Part shown: one piece after another, positions 1 to 9,052 of the stretch
How positions within the stretch are numbered: position 1 is the stretch's first letter
How the letters are laid out: the number at the start of each line of letters is the position of its first letter
DNA from: Nocardia vulneris
GTDB taxonomy: Bacteria > Actinomycetota > Actinomycetes > Mycobacteriales > Mycobacteriaceae
Length of the DNA: 64,000 nucleotides
Direction of reading: 5' to 3'
Assembly: GCF_001613425.1 (NCBI RefSeq)
Contig: NZ_BDCI01000050.1
Span: 62,001-126,000, forward strand
Made by a program: the position numbers and the translations under genes
The notes under the pieces: model-generated
Database searches by the model: none
Told to the model about the DNA's origin: nothing
Seen by the model: only the letters and a program-made list of their open reading frames with translations

Positions 1-474
1 CAGCCGCCGGACGCGCTGGCCGCGCTGTCCACCGGCCGAGTCGACGCCTGGGCGATCTGGGACCCGTACACGGCGCAGGCCGAACAGCAATCGAACGCGC
101 GAATCCTGGTGGACGGCAACGGATACATCCCCGGCGACGCCTTCTACGTGGCCGGGACCAAGGCGCTGGACCGCAAGGGAACGGCCGCCGCGCTGCGTGA
201 TCTGCTCGGCCGCATCGGCCGCGCGCACACGTGGGTGAACGAGCACCCCGAGCAGTGGGCGAAAACCTACGCCGAACTCACCGGCCTGCCCTATGACGTG
301 ATCCTCACGGTGGTAAAACGCGGGCGCTACCTCGACCATCAGCTCGACGCCCGCACCATCGCGGCCGAGCAGAGCGTGGCCGACGCGTTCGCCGAGGCGG
401 GGCTCATCCCCCGCAAGGTCACCATCGCCGACTACATCGACACCCGTTTCAACGACCTGTTCCCCGCTGCCTGA
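1..474 (+). CDS. Alkanesulfonate ABC transporter substrate-binding protein, C-terminal part (SsuA-like)
   Basis: The reading frame is open from the first base of the window, so the gene starts outside it. The first 36 codons read on into the rest of the protein and contain a stretch close to DAWAIWDPY, which is typical of aliphatic sulfonate and taurine binding proteins of the SsuA/TauA group. About 157 residues are present. The usual role is capture of organosulfonates outside the membrane and delivery to an SsuBC transporter. The next gene, 13 bp downstream, encodes an SsuD-like monooxygenase, which supports a sulfonate-scavenging operon. The exact substrate cannot be read from the sequence. 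Confidence 0.8.
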   Translation, partial: QPPDALAALSTGRVDAWAIWDPYTAQAEQQSNARILVDGNGYIPGDAFYVAGTKALDRKGTAAALRDLLGRIGRAHTWVNEHPEQWAKTYAELTGLPYDVILTVVKRGRYLDHQLDARTIAAEQSVADAFAEAGLIPRKVTIADYIDTRFNDLFPAA

Positions 475-487
475 GGAGTTGGCTCCC

Positions 488-1633
488 ATGACTTTGTCGT
501 TCCACTGGTTCCTGCCCACCTACGGTGATTCCCGCGGCCTGGTCGCGGGCGGGCACGGCACCTTCATGTCCGGCGATCGTCCGGCGACGCTGCGCTACCT
601 GAATCAGATCGGCGCGGCCGCCGAGCACAACGGATTCGAGGCGGTACTCACCCCGACCGGCGCCTGGTGCGAGGACGCCTGGCTCACCACGGCGATGATG
701 GTCGACACCACCGAGACGCTGAAGTTCCTGGTCGCGTTCCGGCCCGGCCTGGTCAGCCCCACGCTGGCCGCGCAGATGGCGGGCACCTTCCAGCGACACT
801 CGCAGGGCAGGCTGCTGCTGAACGTGGTGACCGGCGGCGAACCGCACGAGCAGCAGGCCTACGGCGACTTCCTGGACAAGGAACAGCGTTACGCGCGCAC
901 CGGCGAATTCCTGCACGTGGTCCGCGAGCTGTGGACCTCGCAGGAACCGATCTCGTTCGACGGTGCACACGTGCAGGTCCGGGACGCGCTACTGAGCAAC
1001 CGGCCCGATCCGATCCCGCCGGTGTTCTTCGGCGGATCCTCCGCGCCCGCCGGGCCGGTCGCGGCCCGCTACGCCGACACCTACCTCACCTGGGGCGAAC
1101 CGCTGCTCGCGGTCAGCCGGAAACTGGAATGGATCCGCCACCTCGCCGTCGACGAGGGCCGGGTGCTCGACTACGGCCTGCGCATCCACGTGATCAGCCG
1201 CGACACGTCGGAAGAGGCCTGGGCCGAAGCCGATCGGTTGCTGCAGGGCATCGATCCCGCCGATATCGAACGCGTACAGGCCAGCCTGGCGCGCAGCGAG
1301 TCCGAAGGCCAGCGGCGGATGTCCGAACTGCACGGCGGCAGCACCGACCGGCTCGAGATCGCGCCCAACCTGTGGGCCGGTGTCGGGCTGGTGCGCGGCG
1401 GCGCGGGCACCGCGCTGGTCGGCTCGCATGCCGAGGTGGCCGAGCGCCTGATCGAATACTCGAAGCTGGGCATCAGCCACTTCATCCTGTCCGGTTACCC
1501 GCACCTGGAAGAGGCGTACTGGTTCGGCGAAGGGGTGCTGCCCATCCTGGAGCGCAAGGGACTGTGGCGGCATCCGTCGCGTCCGGCCGCGCCGCGTGCC
1601 GCCACGCCGTTCGCGGCGTCGTCGAGCAGCTGA
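488..1633 (+). CDS. ssuD: FMNH2-dependent alkanesulfonate monooxygenase (SsuD-like)
   Basis: 381 residues, the usual length of SsuD. The N-terminus (FHWFLPTYGDSR) and the central VTGGEPHEQQAYGDF segment match the luciferase-like SsuD family, which cleaves alkanesulfonates to aldehyde and sulfite using FMNH2 and O2. I chose ATG 488 because a GAGGAG ribosome site lies at 473-478; a TTG three codons earlier would overlap that site. It follows the sulfonate-binding protein gene by 13 bp, so the two probably share a transcript. The flavin reductase partner is not in view. The C-terminal tail is rich in Ala and Ser and probably disordered. Confidence 0.9.
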   Translation: MTLSFHWFLPTYGDSRGLVAGGHGTFMSGDRPATLRYLNQIGAAAEHNGFEAVLTPTGAWCEDAWLTTAMMVDTTETLKFLVAFRPGLVSPTLAAQMAGTFQRHSQGRLLLNVVTGGEPHEQQAYGDFLDKEQRYARTGEFLHVVRELWTSQEPISFDGAHVQVRDALLSNRPDPIPPVFFGGSSAPAGPVAARYADTYLTWGEPLLAVSRKLEWIRHLAVDEGRVLDYGLRIHVISRDTSEEAWAEADRLLQGIDPADIERVQASLARSESEGQRRMSELHGGSTDRLEIAPNLWAGVGLVRGGAGTALVGSHAEVAERLIEYSKLGISHFILSGYPHLEEAYWFGEGVLPILERKGLWRHPSRPAAPRAATPFAASSSS

Positions 1634-1673
1634 CCTGACAAAGTCGCAGGCAAAACGAGGTGCACGAGATCGG

Positions 1674-1687
1674 CTGGGGATCCCCAG
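1674..1687. promoter_or_regulatory. 14-bp perfect palindrome upstream of the permease gene
   Basis: CTGGGGATCCCCAG is a perfect palindrome between the ssuD-like gene and the amino acid permease, about 85 bp before the permease start. It could be an operator or the stem of a weak terminator; there is no T-tract. The function is inferred only from position and symmetry. Confidence 0.35.
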
Positions 1688-1771
1688 TTAACGATCACTG
1701 ACTGACTTCGATGAGAATGGCCTTCGGTCCGGCGCACCGGCGGGACCGCTGGACGAGCTCATAAGGGAGTC

Positions 1772-3157
1772 ATGACCACCGCACCCGCTCAGCGCTGGCG
1801 CCGCCGCGTCCCCGACACCGCGACCACCGACGGAGCGCCGAAGCTGGCGCGTAGGCTCGGCCGCATCGACCTCACGGCGATGGGCGTCGGCACCATCGTG
1901 GGTGCGGGCATCTTCGTGATCACCGGCGTCGCCGCCGCGGAGAAGGCCGGGCCGTCCATCGTGCTGTCGTTCGTGCTGGCCGGCACGGTCTGCGTGCTCG
2001 TCGCGCTGTGCTACAGCGAGCTCGCCGCGATGGTGCCGGTGTCCGGCAGCGCCTACACCTATACCTACGCGACACTCGGCGAAGGTCCGGCGTTCCTGGT
2101 CGGCTGGAATCTGCTGCTCGAATTCGTCATCGCCGGCGCGGCCGTCGCGATCGGCTGGTCGGGCACGACGGTGTCGGCGCTGGATTCGATGTTCGGCATC
2201 ACCGTGCCGCACGCCATCGCAGCGGGCCCGGGCGAGGGCGGCATCGTGAACCTGCCCGCGGTGCTGATCATCGGCGTGATCGTCGCGGTGCTGGTCGGCG
2301 AGGTGTCGCTGACCGCGAAGATCACCAAGGCGCTGGTCGGCGTGACGATCGGGGTGCTCGTGCTGGTGGTCGCGGTCGGTGCGCCGCATATCGACGTGCA
2401 GAACTGGACTCCGTTCGCGCCCTTCGGTTTCAGCGGCATCATCGGCGGCGCGGCGATCGCCTTCTTCGCGTTCCTCGGCTTCGACGTGGTCGCCGCCTCG
2501 GCCGAGGAGGCGCGCAATCCGCGCCGCGACGTGCCGTTCGCGATCATCGGCACGGTGCTCATCGCCACGCTGCTGTACGCGCTGGTGAGCGCCGTGCTCA
2601 CCGGTATCGCGCCGTTCGCGACGCTGAACAACGGGGCGCCGATCGCGACCGCGTTCAGCGGCTTGCACATCGGCTGGATCGGCAACGTCATCGTGATCGC
2701 CTCGGTCATCGCGCTCACCAAGGGCCTGCTGCTGATCGTGTACGCACAGGTGCGGCTGAGCTTCGCGATGTGCCGAGATCGGTTGCTGCCCTTCGGCCTC
2801 GCCCAGACCGGCAAGCGCTCGACCCCCGTCCGGCTCACGCTGATCCTCGGCGTGTTCTGCGCCGCGATCGCCGGGCTGCTGCCCATCGACATCGTGGTCG
2901 AGCTGGTGAACATCGGCGCGCTGTCGGCGTTCGCCGTGGTGTGCGTCGGCGTGCTGGTGCTGCGGCGGGCCGAACCCGACCGGGAGCGGCCGTTCCGCAC
3001 GCCGCTCGTCCCGTTCGTGCCGATCCTCGCACTCGTCGGCTGCGTGCTGCTTGCCACCACGCTGGACGGGCTGACCTGGGTGCGGTTCGCGGTATGGGTG
3101 CTCATCGGCATCGCCGTCTACCTGGGTTACAGCCGCAAACGCTCCACTCTCGCCTGA
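1772..3157 (+). CDS. APC-family amino acid permease
   Basis: 461 residues with about twelve hydrophobic segments. The first membrane segment carries GVGTIVGAGIFVITG, the substrate-binding signature of APC transporters, and SAEEARNPRRDVPFAI occurs near the middle, as in cationic amino acid and related permeases. The C-terminus is short and basic. An AAGGGAG ribosome site lies 3-10 bases before ATG 1772. It has its own upstream region of about 138 bp and no co-directional partner close behind, so it is probably a single-gene unit. Cationic amino acid or amine uptake is the family expectation; specificity is not decided. Confidence 0.85.
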   Translation: MTTAPAQRWRRRVPDTATTDGAPKLARRLGRIDLTAMGVGTIVGAGIFVITGVAAAEKAGPSIVLSFVLAGTVCVLVALCYSELAAMVPVSGSAYTYTYATLGEGPAFLVGWNLLLEFVIAGAAVAIGWSGTTVSALDSMFGITVPHAIAAGPGEGGIVNLPAVLIIGVIVAVLVGEVSLTAKITKALVGVTIGVLVLVVAVGAPHIDVQNWTPFAPFGFSGIIGGAAIAFFAFLGFDVVAASAEEARNPRRDVPFAIIGTVLIATLLYALVSAVLTGIAPFATLNNGAPIATAFSGLHIGWIGNVIVIASVIALTKGLLLIVYAQVRLSFAMCRDRLLPFGLAQTGKRSTPVRLTLILGVFCAAIAGLLPIDIVVELVNIGALSAFAVVCVGVLVLRRAEPDRERPFRTPLVPFVPILALVGCVLLATTLDGLTWVRFAVWVLIGIAVYLGYSRKRSTLA

Positions 3158-3272
3158 CCACCTCGGGAAATGTCACATATCCCCCGGAATCCATTGCGTC
3201 CCATGCGCGTTTTCGGCAGGCTCACAGATGCCGATCGGTGCCGGTGAGGCCCAGACGAAGGGACGACTGACG

Positions 3273-3683
3273 ATGTCGGACGACGAGAAGCAGATCCGGG
3301 TCTTGATCGAACGGTGGGCCGCGGCGGTGCACGCCGGCGACCTCGACACCGTCCTCGCCGATCACGCACCCGACATCGTCATGTTCGACGTCCCGCCGCC
3401 GGACGAAGGGCTGCGCGGTATCGACGCCTACCGCGCGGCCTGGCCCGGCTTCTTCGAATGGCAGGCCCAGGGCGCGACCTTCGAGATCGTCTCCCTCGAC
3501 ATCACCGCGGGCGCCGACGTCGCCTTCGCCCACGCCCTGCTCCTGTGCGGCACGCCGGAGGAATTCGCCGAGAACCCCGCCCGCCGCCTCCGCCTGACGC
3601 TGGGTCTACGCAAAGAGAACGGCCGCTGGACCGTCACCCACGAACACCACTCGTTCCCCGACGCCACCCTGCCCCCGGTCTGA
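3273..3683 (+). CDS. SnoaL-like / NTF2-fold small protein
   Basis: 136 residues. The sequence has the alternating layout of the NTF2-like fold: an N-terminal helix pair (IRVLIERWAAAVHAGD), a hydrophobic pocket with VMFDVPPP, and C-terminal strands ending in an HEHHSFP segment. Relatives are annotated as SnoaL-like, DUF4440 or ketosteroid-isomerase-like and bind or transform small molecules. I start at ATG 3273, where a GAAGGGACGA purine stretch precedes, in place of an earlier in-frame start at 3228. No neighbour tells the substrate. Confidence 0.7.
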   Translation: MSDDEKQIRVLIERWAAAVHAGDLDTVLADHAPDIVMFDVPPPDEGLRGIDAYRAAWPGFFEWQAQGATFEIVSLDITAGADVAFAHALLLCGTPEEFAENPARRLRLTLGLRKENGRWTVTHEHHSFPDATLPPV

Positions 3684-3730
3684 AAGTGGGTGGGGCGCAA
3701 CGATGCCGGGGAAGTCCCTCGCCCACCCGC

Positions 3731-4309
3731 TCAGGTAGGCGGAGCAGGGGCGAAGTCGGGACGACCCATCCACCAATTGCCCGGGGCGTCCGGGTCGGCG
3801 CTGGACCAGAACTCGATGATCGCCTGCGTGAATTCCGCGGCCGAGAGCCGTCCGTCACCGTCGAGGTCGAGGTGCGTGAACGCCTCGTGTGCTTCGTCGT
3901 CGGTCAGGCCGGGAAAGTGGCCGCGCTGGAACGCCGCGAACTCACCCGGATCGACGCTGCCGTTGCCGTCGGTGTCGGCGATCGCGAGGAACGCCTCGGC
4001 CAGCGCGCCGACGGTCGCCGCCGCGGCGCCCGGGTCCGCGGCCAGGGTCCGGGTGGAGGTGATGAACTGTTCCCTGGTGATCGCGGTGCCGCCACCGGGA
4101 ATGTGCGGCAGGTGCAGATCCCGCCAGACCGCCAGGTAAGCGTCGATGATGCGTTGCTCCGCAGCGGAATTCGGTGGATAACCGAGCGACGCGGCCACTC
4201 GCTGTCCACAGAGCACATGATCGTGCTCGGTCAGCCGGCCGTCGCCGTCCACGTCGAGATGATCGAAACCGTGACCGATCTTGGCGGTCAGTAGATCCGG
4301 AACCGACAC
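3731..4309 (-). CDS. EF-hand calcium-binding protein (calerythrin-like)
   Basis: 192 residues, GTG start with GGAGG nine bases upstream. Three clear EF-hand loops are present: DVDGDGRLTEHD near residue 19, DTDGNGSVDPGE near 112 and DLDGDGRLSAAE near 147. A fourth, degenerate hand may lie near residues 60-70. There is no signal peptide, so it is cytoplasmic. Actinobacterial four-hand proteins of this kind (calerythrin type) are thought to buffer or sense calcium. The next gene, read divergently, encodes a secreted RTX-type protein, so two predicted calcium binders sit side by side. Confidence 0.85.
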   Translation of the reverse strand: MSVPDLLTAKIGHGFDHLDVDGDGRLTEHDHVLCGQRVAASLGYPPNSAAEQRIIDAYLAVWRDLHLPHIPGGGTAITREQFITSTRTLAADPGAAAATVGALAEAFLAIADTDGNGSVDPGEFAAFQRGHFPGLTDDEAHEAFTHLDLDGDGRLSAAEFTQAIIEFWSSADPDAPGNWWMGRPDFAPAPPT

Positions 4310-4669
4310 GACTCATCCCCTCCTGATCTTCGGACAACGCGACGAACCGGAACAAGCGCGGCCGATGCCCGCACCCCAACCATGTTAGGCAGCGCGCGGC
4401 GCGGCCGTTCGGGATTCGGCCGACACGCCAACCCCACCATCGCTACCGAGTGGAATGAACGTCGCGGCATAGCGTGACACCGGATTCGTGTCAGGTCGTA
4501 CAGGGTCCACTCGCGTCGACGAGACCTGTGATGGGGGGCCGAGCACGGATTGCTCGCGTCCGCGCTGGGCCGCTGACTGCTCTTCGAGATTGCTTCGCGC
4601 CCGATCCCGTCCGCCGATCATCCGCATCGACGGTCACGGGACAGGCCTGACGGTGTGGAAGGGATCGAT
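4310..4669. other. 360-bp divergent intergenic region
   Basis: This region separates the EF-hand gene from the RTX-type gene and must hold both promoters. I see no gene with plausible codon use and no strong inverted repeat. A GGAAGGG ribosome site lies just before ATG 4670. Confidence 0.5.
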
Positions 4670-6184
4670 ATGAATCGCTTGCGCAGTGCCTCGCTCGTCG
4701 CCGCGTCCCTGGTGCTGGCCGCGGGCATGATGTCCGCGGCCGGGCAATCGGCTGCGGCGGAAGCAATCGCCACGTGCACGGTCAACGGCACGTTGGTGAC
4801 CATGACGACCGAGGACGCGTACATCAGGGGCACCGACGGCGACGACGTGGTCACCTGTCGCGGCGGGGTCGCCGGTGAGACCGCACTGCCGGAACGTACC
4901 TATCTGCAGACCTTCGGCGGAAACGATCACATCACGGTGATCGGCGGTTCCGACCAGGTCGCGAGTATGGCCACGATCGAAGCCGGGGAAGGCGATGACA
5001 CGATCGTCGTGACCGGTGGCAGCGGTAAGACGGGGGCACCTGCGGTCGACGCCGGGTTCGTTTCCGTGGCTACCGGTGTGGTGCGAGGCGGTCCCGGTAA
5101 CGACACCATCACCATCACCGGCGGCACCGCCAGCGAAGGGACTTCCGGCTACAACGCCGGTTCGCTGGGCTCGATCCAGGGTGAGGATGGTGATGACAAG
5201 ATCACCGTGGTCGGTGGCGCGGGGACAGATAGAGGCGATGCCGGCGCCGCCGTGCTCGGTGGGGTCTCCGGCGGCAACGGCGATGATGTGATCGATGTGC
5301 GCGGCGGGTCTTCCCCGTCGTTCGGCGGCGCCGGTGCCATCCGTCCGGTGGGCGGTGGCCCCGGCAACGACACCATCACCATCACCGCGGGCTCGGCGAC
5401 GAGTCCCGACGACGCGGCGTTCGTCTACGCCGCCCTCGGGAGCTACGGGCGCGTATACGGCGGCACCGAGTCGCGCCCGGACCGCCCGGACACCGATCCC
5501 GGCAACGACATCATCACCATCGTCGGCGGCTCCGCGATCGACCCTTCTGTTGCCGGCGGTGACGCGATCACCGGCGATGACCGCAATCCGAATGCGGTGA
5601 TGGTCGACGGGGGCGGGGGCAACGACGTCGTCACGGCGATCGGCGGTACAGGCCCCGCAGGTGTCGGCCAGGGCAACACCGGAACGATCCAAGGCGGCTC
5701 CGGCAACGACATCCTCGACGGCGGCAACGGAAACGGCCGGTTGATCGGCGGCGAAGGCGACGACATCCTTCTCGGTGGCCCCGGCGACGACACCCTCGAA
5801 GGCGGTCCGGGCGCGGATCGGATCTGCGGCGACGAAGGGGCGTTGCAGGACAACGTGCTCGACTGCACCGCGACCACGTCCAGCGGCAACGACACCCTCA
5901 CCGGCGATGAGGGTACCGACAAACTCATCGGCGGCCCCGGCAACGACACCGTCGACGGCGGCCCCGACCTCGACTACCTCTGCGGCGACCGAGCAACCGC
6001 CGCAACACCATTGGACGACACCTGCGCCGGAAACGACGCCTCCGACGGTGACGACACCCTCAACGGCGGCCCCGCCGCCGACACCATGGACGGCCAAGGC
6101 CACACCGACGGCGACACCGGCGACGGCGGCCCCGACCTCGCCGTCTGCCGCAACATCGAAAACCCCACGCGCTGCAGGTCTTGA
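4670..6184 (+). CDS. Secreted RTX-type (hemolysin-repeat) calcium-binding protein
   Basis: 504 residues. Residues 1-32 form a signal peptide (basic MNRLR, hydrophobic core, AAA before the cut). The rest is low in complexity and rich in Gly, Asp, Asn and Thr, with many GGxGxDxI-type nonapeptides such as GGPGNDTITI and GGEGDDILLGG, which fold into calcium-binding beta-rolls in RTX proteins. Six cysteines fall in the last third. ATG 4670 follows GGAAGGG. RTX proteins usually leave Gram-negative cells by type I secretion, but here a Sec-type signal is used, as in other actinobacterial members. No catalytic domain is present, so a wall-associated or secreted structural role is likely. Confidence 0.82.
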   Translation: MNRLRSASLVAASLVLAAGMMSAAGQSAAAEAIATCTVNGTLVTMTTEDAYIRGTDGDDVVTCRGGVAGETALPERTYLQTFGGNDHITVIGGSDQVASMATIEAGEGDDTIVVTGGSGKTGAPAVDAGFVSVATGVVRGGPGNDTITITGGTASEGTSGYNAGSLGSIQGEDGDDKITVVGGAGTDRGDAGAAVLGGVSGGNGDDVIDVRGGSSPSFGGAGAIRPVGGGPGNDTITITAGSATSPDDAAFVYAALGSYGRVYGGTESRPDRPDTDPGNDIITIVGGSAIDPSVAGGDAITGDDRNPNAVMVDGGGGNDVVTAIGGTGPAGVGQGNTGTIQGGSGNDILDGGNGNGRLIGGEGDDILLGGPGDDTLEGGPGADRICGDEGALQDNVLDCTATTSSGNDTLTGDEGTDKLIGGPGNDTVDGGPDLDYLCGDRATAATPLDDTCAGNDASDGDDTLNGGPAADTMDGQGHTDGDTGDGGPDLAVCRNIENPTRCRS

Positions 6185-6568
6185 CGGTCTCGACGAAACA
6201 AGTCAGGTCTCCCTAGGACAGGAGTGAGAATGCGACCTGGGCGTCGCCGTCTTGACCGTCGACGCCGCTGCCGACTTCCCGCACGCTTTCCGTGTTCGCG
6301 CACCCGTCTCCGCATGGCATAGCGAGTGCGAGAACTCAGATGGGGTGCGACTGCGCAGAGCGGGTGTGGCAAGGGCGCAACGCGGCCGGTTCGGACGAGC
6401 CACCGAAGCCGCCGACCGGTTCGGGTTCGATGACGCCGCAGGCCGGCCCGATGGTTGCAGCCGTTGCGAACTCGCACTCGATGCAGACTTGCGCTTGGTG
6501 AACATCATTGGGGCGCTTGGCGTTACGTTCCACGTGAATCATTGCGATGCCGGAAACGAGCGGCGTGG
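6185..6568. other. 384-bp intergenic region holding a diverged palindromic repeat
   Basis: No credible gene is seen between the RTX gene and the convergent SRPBCC gene. The middle is occupied by a diverged copy of the dispersed palindromic element described at 15314-15385 and 30861-30930. Confidence 0.5.
6281..6350. repeat. Dispersed palindromic element, copy A (diverged)
   Basis: The left arm (about 6281-6307) and the right arm (about 6321-6350) pair at roughly 19 of 27 positions. The GTGTTCGCGCACCCG core matches the left arms of the copies at 15.3 and 30.9 kb. It appears to be an older, decayed member of the same family. Confidence 0.6.
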
Positions 6569-7036
6569 TCAGTCGGGGTGCGGGCGGGACTGCCGGTAGC
6601 TGGTCTCGATCTGCTCGCGGAGGTGTTTCTCCGTATGCCGGATGGCGGGGCCGATGAAGGCCTGGATCACTCGATCGAGGAACCGGCCCGCGAAACCACC
6701 GGGGACTCGATAGTCGGCGGTGGCGCTGACCTCGGTGGTCTCCGGGGTCAGCGCCTCGAAGTCCCAGCGGATCGAGCCTTCGATGCCTTTGATGGCCCGC
6801 ATGGTGACCCGGGAGCCGTCGATCCATTCGGTGGTGTCGGCGCGCAGGTGCAGTGTGGTCGGGCCGAGATGCAGTGCGGTATCGAAAACCGCTCCGACAC
6901 CGGAGGTTTGGTCACCTACCGGGGTGAAGTGCCGGATGCCGAACATCCATTTCGGGACGTTGCGGTAGTCCGCGACGTAGGTGAAGGTGAAGTCCACCGG
7001 CGCTTTACACGCCGCGCTGTGCTCGACATGCCCCAT
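6569..7036 (-). CDS. SRPBCC (START-like) family protein
   Basis: 155 residues with the layout of the polyketide cyclase/dehydrase (SRPBCC) superfamily: an early VDFTFTYVADYRNVPKW segment, a run of strands forming the lipid-binding cavity, and a long C-terminal helix (RFLDRVIQAFIGPAIRHTE). Such proteins bind hydrophobic ligands; many actinobacterial members have no known function. The start is ATG 7036. It is isolated, with a 489-bp gap upstream and a convergent neighbour downstream. No catalytic residue can be assigned. Confidence 0.7.
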   Translation of the reverse strand: MGHVEHSAACKAPVDFTFTYVADYRNVPKWMFGIRHFTPVGDQTSGVGAVFDTALHLGPTTLHLRADTTEWIDGSRVTMRAIKGIEGSIRWDFEALTPETTEVSATADYRVPGGFAGRFLDRVIQAFIGPAIRHTEKHLREQIETSYRQSRPHPD

Positions 7037-7525
7037 GCTGCCCTCCTGCCGCGCCCCGCCTCCCCCGGTGCCGGCCCGACTCCCACGCCCGCACGTCGAC
7101 GCGCTGTCTCATCGACTCGCCTCCCCGCCTCCGACCCTAGAGCACCGCACGGACCTTCGCCCGCGAACTCGATTGCCCGCCATTCATTTACCGGCGGCAA
7201 GCACCGCACCAGAGACAGTCGGCCGCGCGACTCACCACGCTCGTTTGCGCCAGGGATCGAAGAACAAGCTCGATCTCGACACCGAGGACCACCGATGCAC
7301 CGGCCCGAGCGATACCTGCACCCAGCGCATTACGCGCCCGAGATACGTATTGGACGCCGTCCACTCGAGGCGGCACCGCGAGTCCCCCGAGCGCAATTGG
7401 GGGCCGGACGTCAGCAACCGGCGCCACGAGAGCCTTCGCTTCGCCTGCCGCGTGCTCGCGTAGTCAACCAGGCACTCTTCACGAACCTAGTTGCGTGCCA
7501 GGCATTTACAGCCCGCCGTCCACTC
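7037..7525. other. 489-bp region without a recognisable gene
   Basis: It lies between two minus-strand SRPBCC-type genes. Open frames here have poor codon use (Pro-, Arg- and His-rich) and no family resemblance. The promoter of the 6569-7036 gene should lie at its left end. I see no repeat or structured element. Confidence 0.4.
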
Positions 7526-7975
7526 TCACTCGGCCAACTCGTCCAGCACCGCACCCAGCCGGGTCAGCGTGGTCCGCCACCCACGCTCCAGCGCATTGCG
7601 TGCCATCTTCTGCCTGCGGTTCTCGATGTCGAAACCGGTCTGGGTCAACACGAGTCGGGTGCCGCGGCCCTGCGGCCGGATCGTCCAGTCGACGACCCAC
7701 CGGGCCGGGTATTCGGCTCGCAGGTCCACCCAGCTGACGGTCAGCTGCGCGGCGGGCTCGGCGACGAGGACCTCGCAGGCGACCTCGCCGGGCGTTCGAG
7801 CGGGAACCTCGAAGATGAAATGGGTGCCGACGGTCGCGGCGAACCCGATCGAGCGGAGTAGCCAGCGTTCGATGAGGTCCGGTTCGGTCAGCGCGCGCCA
7901 CACGTCCTGCGGCGGCACCGGAAAGAAGCTGCCGATCTCGACCGCCGCTGGATCCAGTTCCGCATCCGAGGTCAC
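7526..7975 (-). CDS. AHSA1-type SRPBCC protein
   Basis: 149 residues. The N-terminal IGSFFPVPPQDVWRALTEPDLIERW and C-terminal GWRTTLTRLGAVLDEL segments are typical of the activator of Hsp90 ATPase 1-like (AHSA1) branch of SRPBCC proteins, which in bacteria are small-molecule binders of unknown function, often linked to ArsR regulators. No ArsR gene is adjacent. Start ATG 7975. Confidence 0.75.
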   Translation of the reverse strand: MTSDAELDPAAVEIGSFFPVPPQDVWRALTEPDLIERWLLRSIGFAATVGTHFIFEVPARTPGEVACEVLVAEPAAQLTVSWVDLRAEYPARWVVDWTIRPQGRGTRLVLTQTGFDIENRRQKMARNALERGWRTTLTRLGAVLDELAE

Positions 7976-8034
7976 CGGCGCACCGCCGCAACGAATCCCA
8001 CCATGCCACCAGCATTACATACGCCGGTGCGCGG

Positions 8035-8913
8035 TCAGTCCTCGTCGACGAGCGGCTCCCCGGCCGCGGCCCGCCGCACGTTCTCCCGGCCGTTGTCCTC
8101 TTCGGTGCGCCCGACCCGCCAGTAACCGGTGAAGGTGATCGAGTGCTTGTCGATGCCGCGTTCCCGGACGAGATGCCTGCGGGTGAGTTTCACCAGGCTC
8201 GCCTCGCCGGAAATCCACGCGTACGGTGCGCCGTCGGGGAACTGCGCGCCCTGCACCGCCGCCACCACCGCGTCACCGGGTCGCCGGTCGCCGCGGTGGA
8301 TCCAGTCGATCCGCACATCGCCCGCGGTGTCGAAGCGCTGCTCCTCGTCCGGACCGGAGACCTCGATGAACGCGCGGAGCACCGCGCCCGGGTCGAGCCC
8401 TTCGATGATGGAACCGATTGCCGGAATCGCGGATTCGTCGCCGACCACCAGCTGCCACGCCACTGCGGGTTCGGGACAGTACAGCGCGAACGGCGGGCAC
8501 AGCATGCCGATCTCGGCGCCGGGCACCGCCTTGGCCGCCCAATCCGACGCGGGCCCAGCGTGTTCGGTGTGCAGGACGAAGTCGATGTCGAGTTCACCGA
8601 GTTCGGGTCGTTGCGCGCGCACGGTGTAGGTGCGCATCGGCGGCCGGATCGCGTCGGGCATGGCGAGATACCGGTGGTACCAGCTCATCGCTTGATCGGC
8701 ACTGTCGAGCGGGGGCGGGACGACGGGGCGCCGCTGACCCGGCAGCGGGAAGAAGACCTTGGTGTACTGATCGGGTCCGACGTTGATCAGCGCGTCCGGG
8801 TCCTGGCCGGTGAGCGTGATGCGGACCATGTGCGGTGTCAGTTGAGCCACCCGGCTGACCTGTAGCGTCGCGTAGGCCATGGTCGGGCGGTTCGTGCGCG
8901 TCGTGGTTGCCAT
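8035..8913 (-). CDS. Siderophore-interacting protein, FAD/NAD(P)H ferric-siderophore reductase (ViuB-like)
   Basis: 292 residues. It has the SIP domain order: an FAD-binding barrel (RTYTVRAQ near residue 92, the RxYTxR flavin signature) followed by a NAD(P)H-binding half with VVGDESAIPAI and a C-terminal GYWRVGRTEEDNG motif, which closes this family. These enzymes reduce ferric siderophores in the cytoplasm to release iron. An IdeR-type iron box overlaps the start codon at 8913 and leaves no room for a ribosome site, so I infer iron-repressed, leaderless expression. An alternative ATG at 8880 also lacks a ribosome site. Confidence 0.88.
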   Translation of the reverse strand: MATTTRTNRPTMAYATLQVSRVAQLTPHMVRITLTGQDPDALINVGPDQYTKVFFPLPGQRRPVVPPPLDSADQAMSWYHRYLAMPDAIRPPMRTYTVRAQRPELGELDIDFVLHTEHAGPASDWAAKAVPGAEIGMLCPPFALYCPEPAVAWQLVVGDESAIPAIGSIIEGLDPGAVLRAFIEVSGPDEEQRFDTAGDVRIDWIHRGDRRPGDAVVAAVQGAQFPDGAPYAWISGEASLVKLTRRHLVRERGIDKHSITFTGYWRVGRTEEDNGRENVRRAAAGEPLVDED

Positions 8914-8931
8914 AAGGTTAGGCTAACCTGA
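8913..8931. promoter_or_regulatory. IdeR/DtxR iron box overlapping the start codon
   Basis: The 15-bp core AGGTTAGGCTAACCT fits the mycobacterial IdeR consensus, and 17 of the 19 positions of the full box match. It covers the last base of the start codon and the 18 bases before it. A TAGCCT hexamer on the minus strand, placed about 8 bases before ATG, could be the -10 element of a leaderless promoter. IdeR with Fe2+ would then block RNA polymerase directly. Confidence 0.85.
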
Positions 8932-9052
8932 TCGACCGCCTCCACGCGAGGGGCTTCGCCGGATCGAGCCCCCAGTCGCCAGGCCACCCGGCCCGACCCG
9001 GCGGCCGCTTTGATGCTCGGGTGCGGGCGTTCGGCACGGCCGTTAGGGTCGG

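Noticed and set aside
6981..7463. 160-codon plus-strand frame in the 7.0-7.5 kb gap
   Set aside because: Its composition is Pro/Arg/His-rich with no recognisable motif, and it overlaps the antisense end of the SRPBCC gene. It is treated as noncoding.
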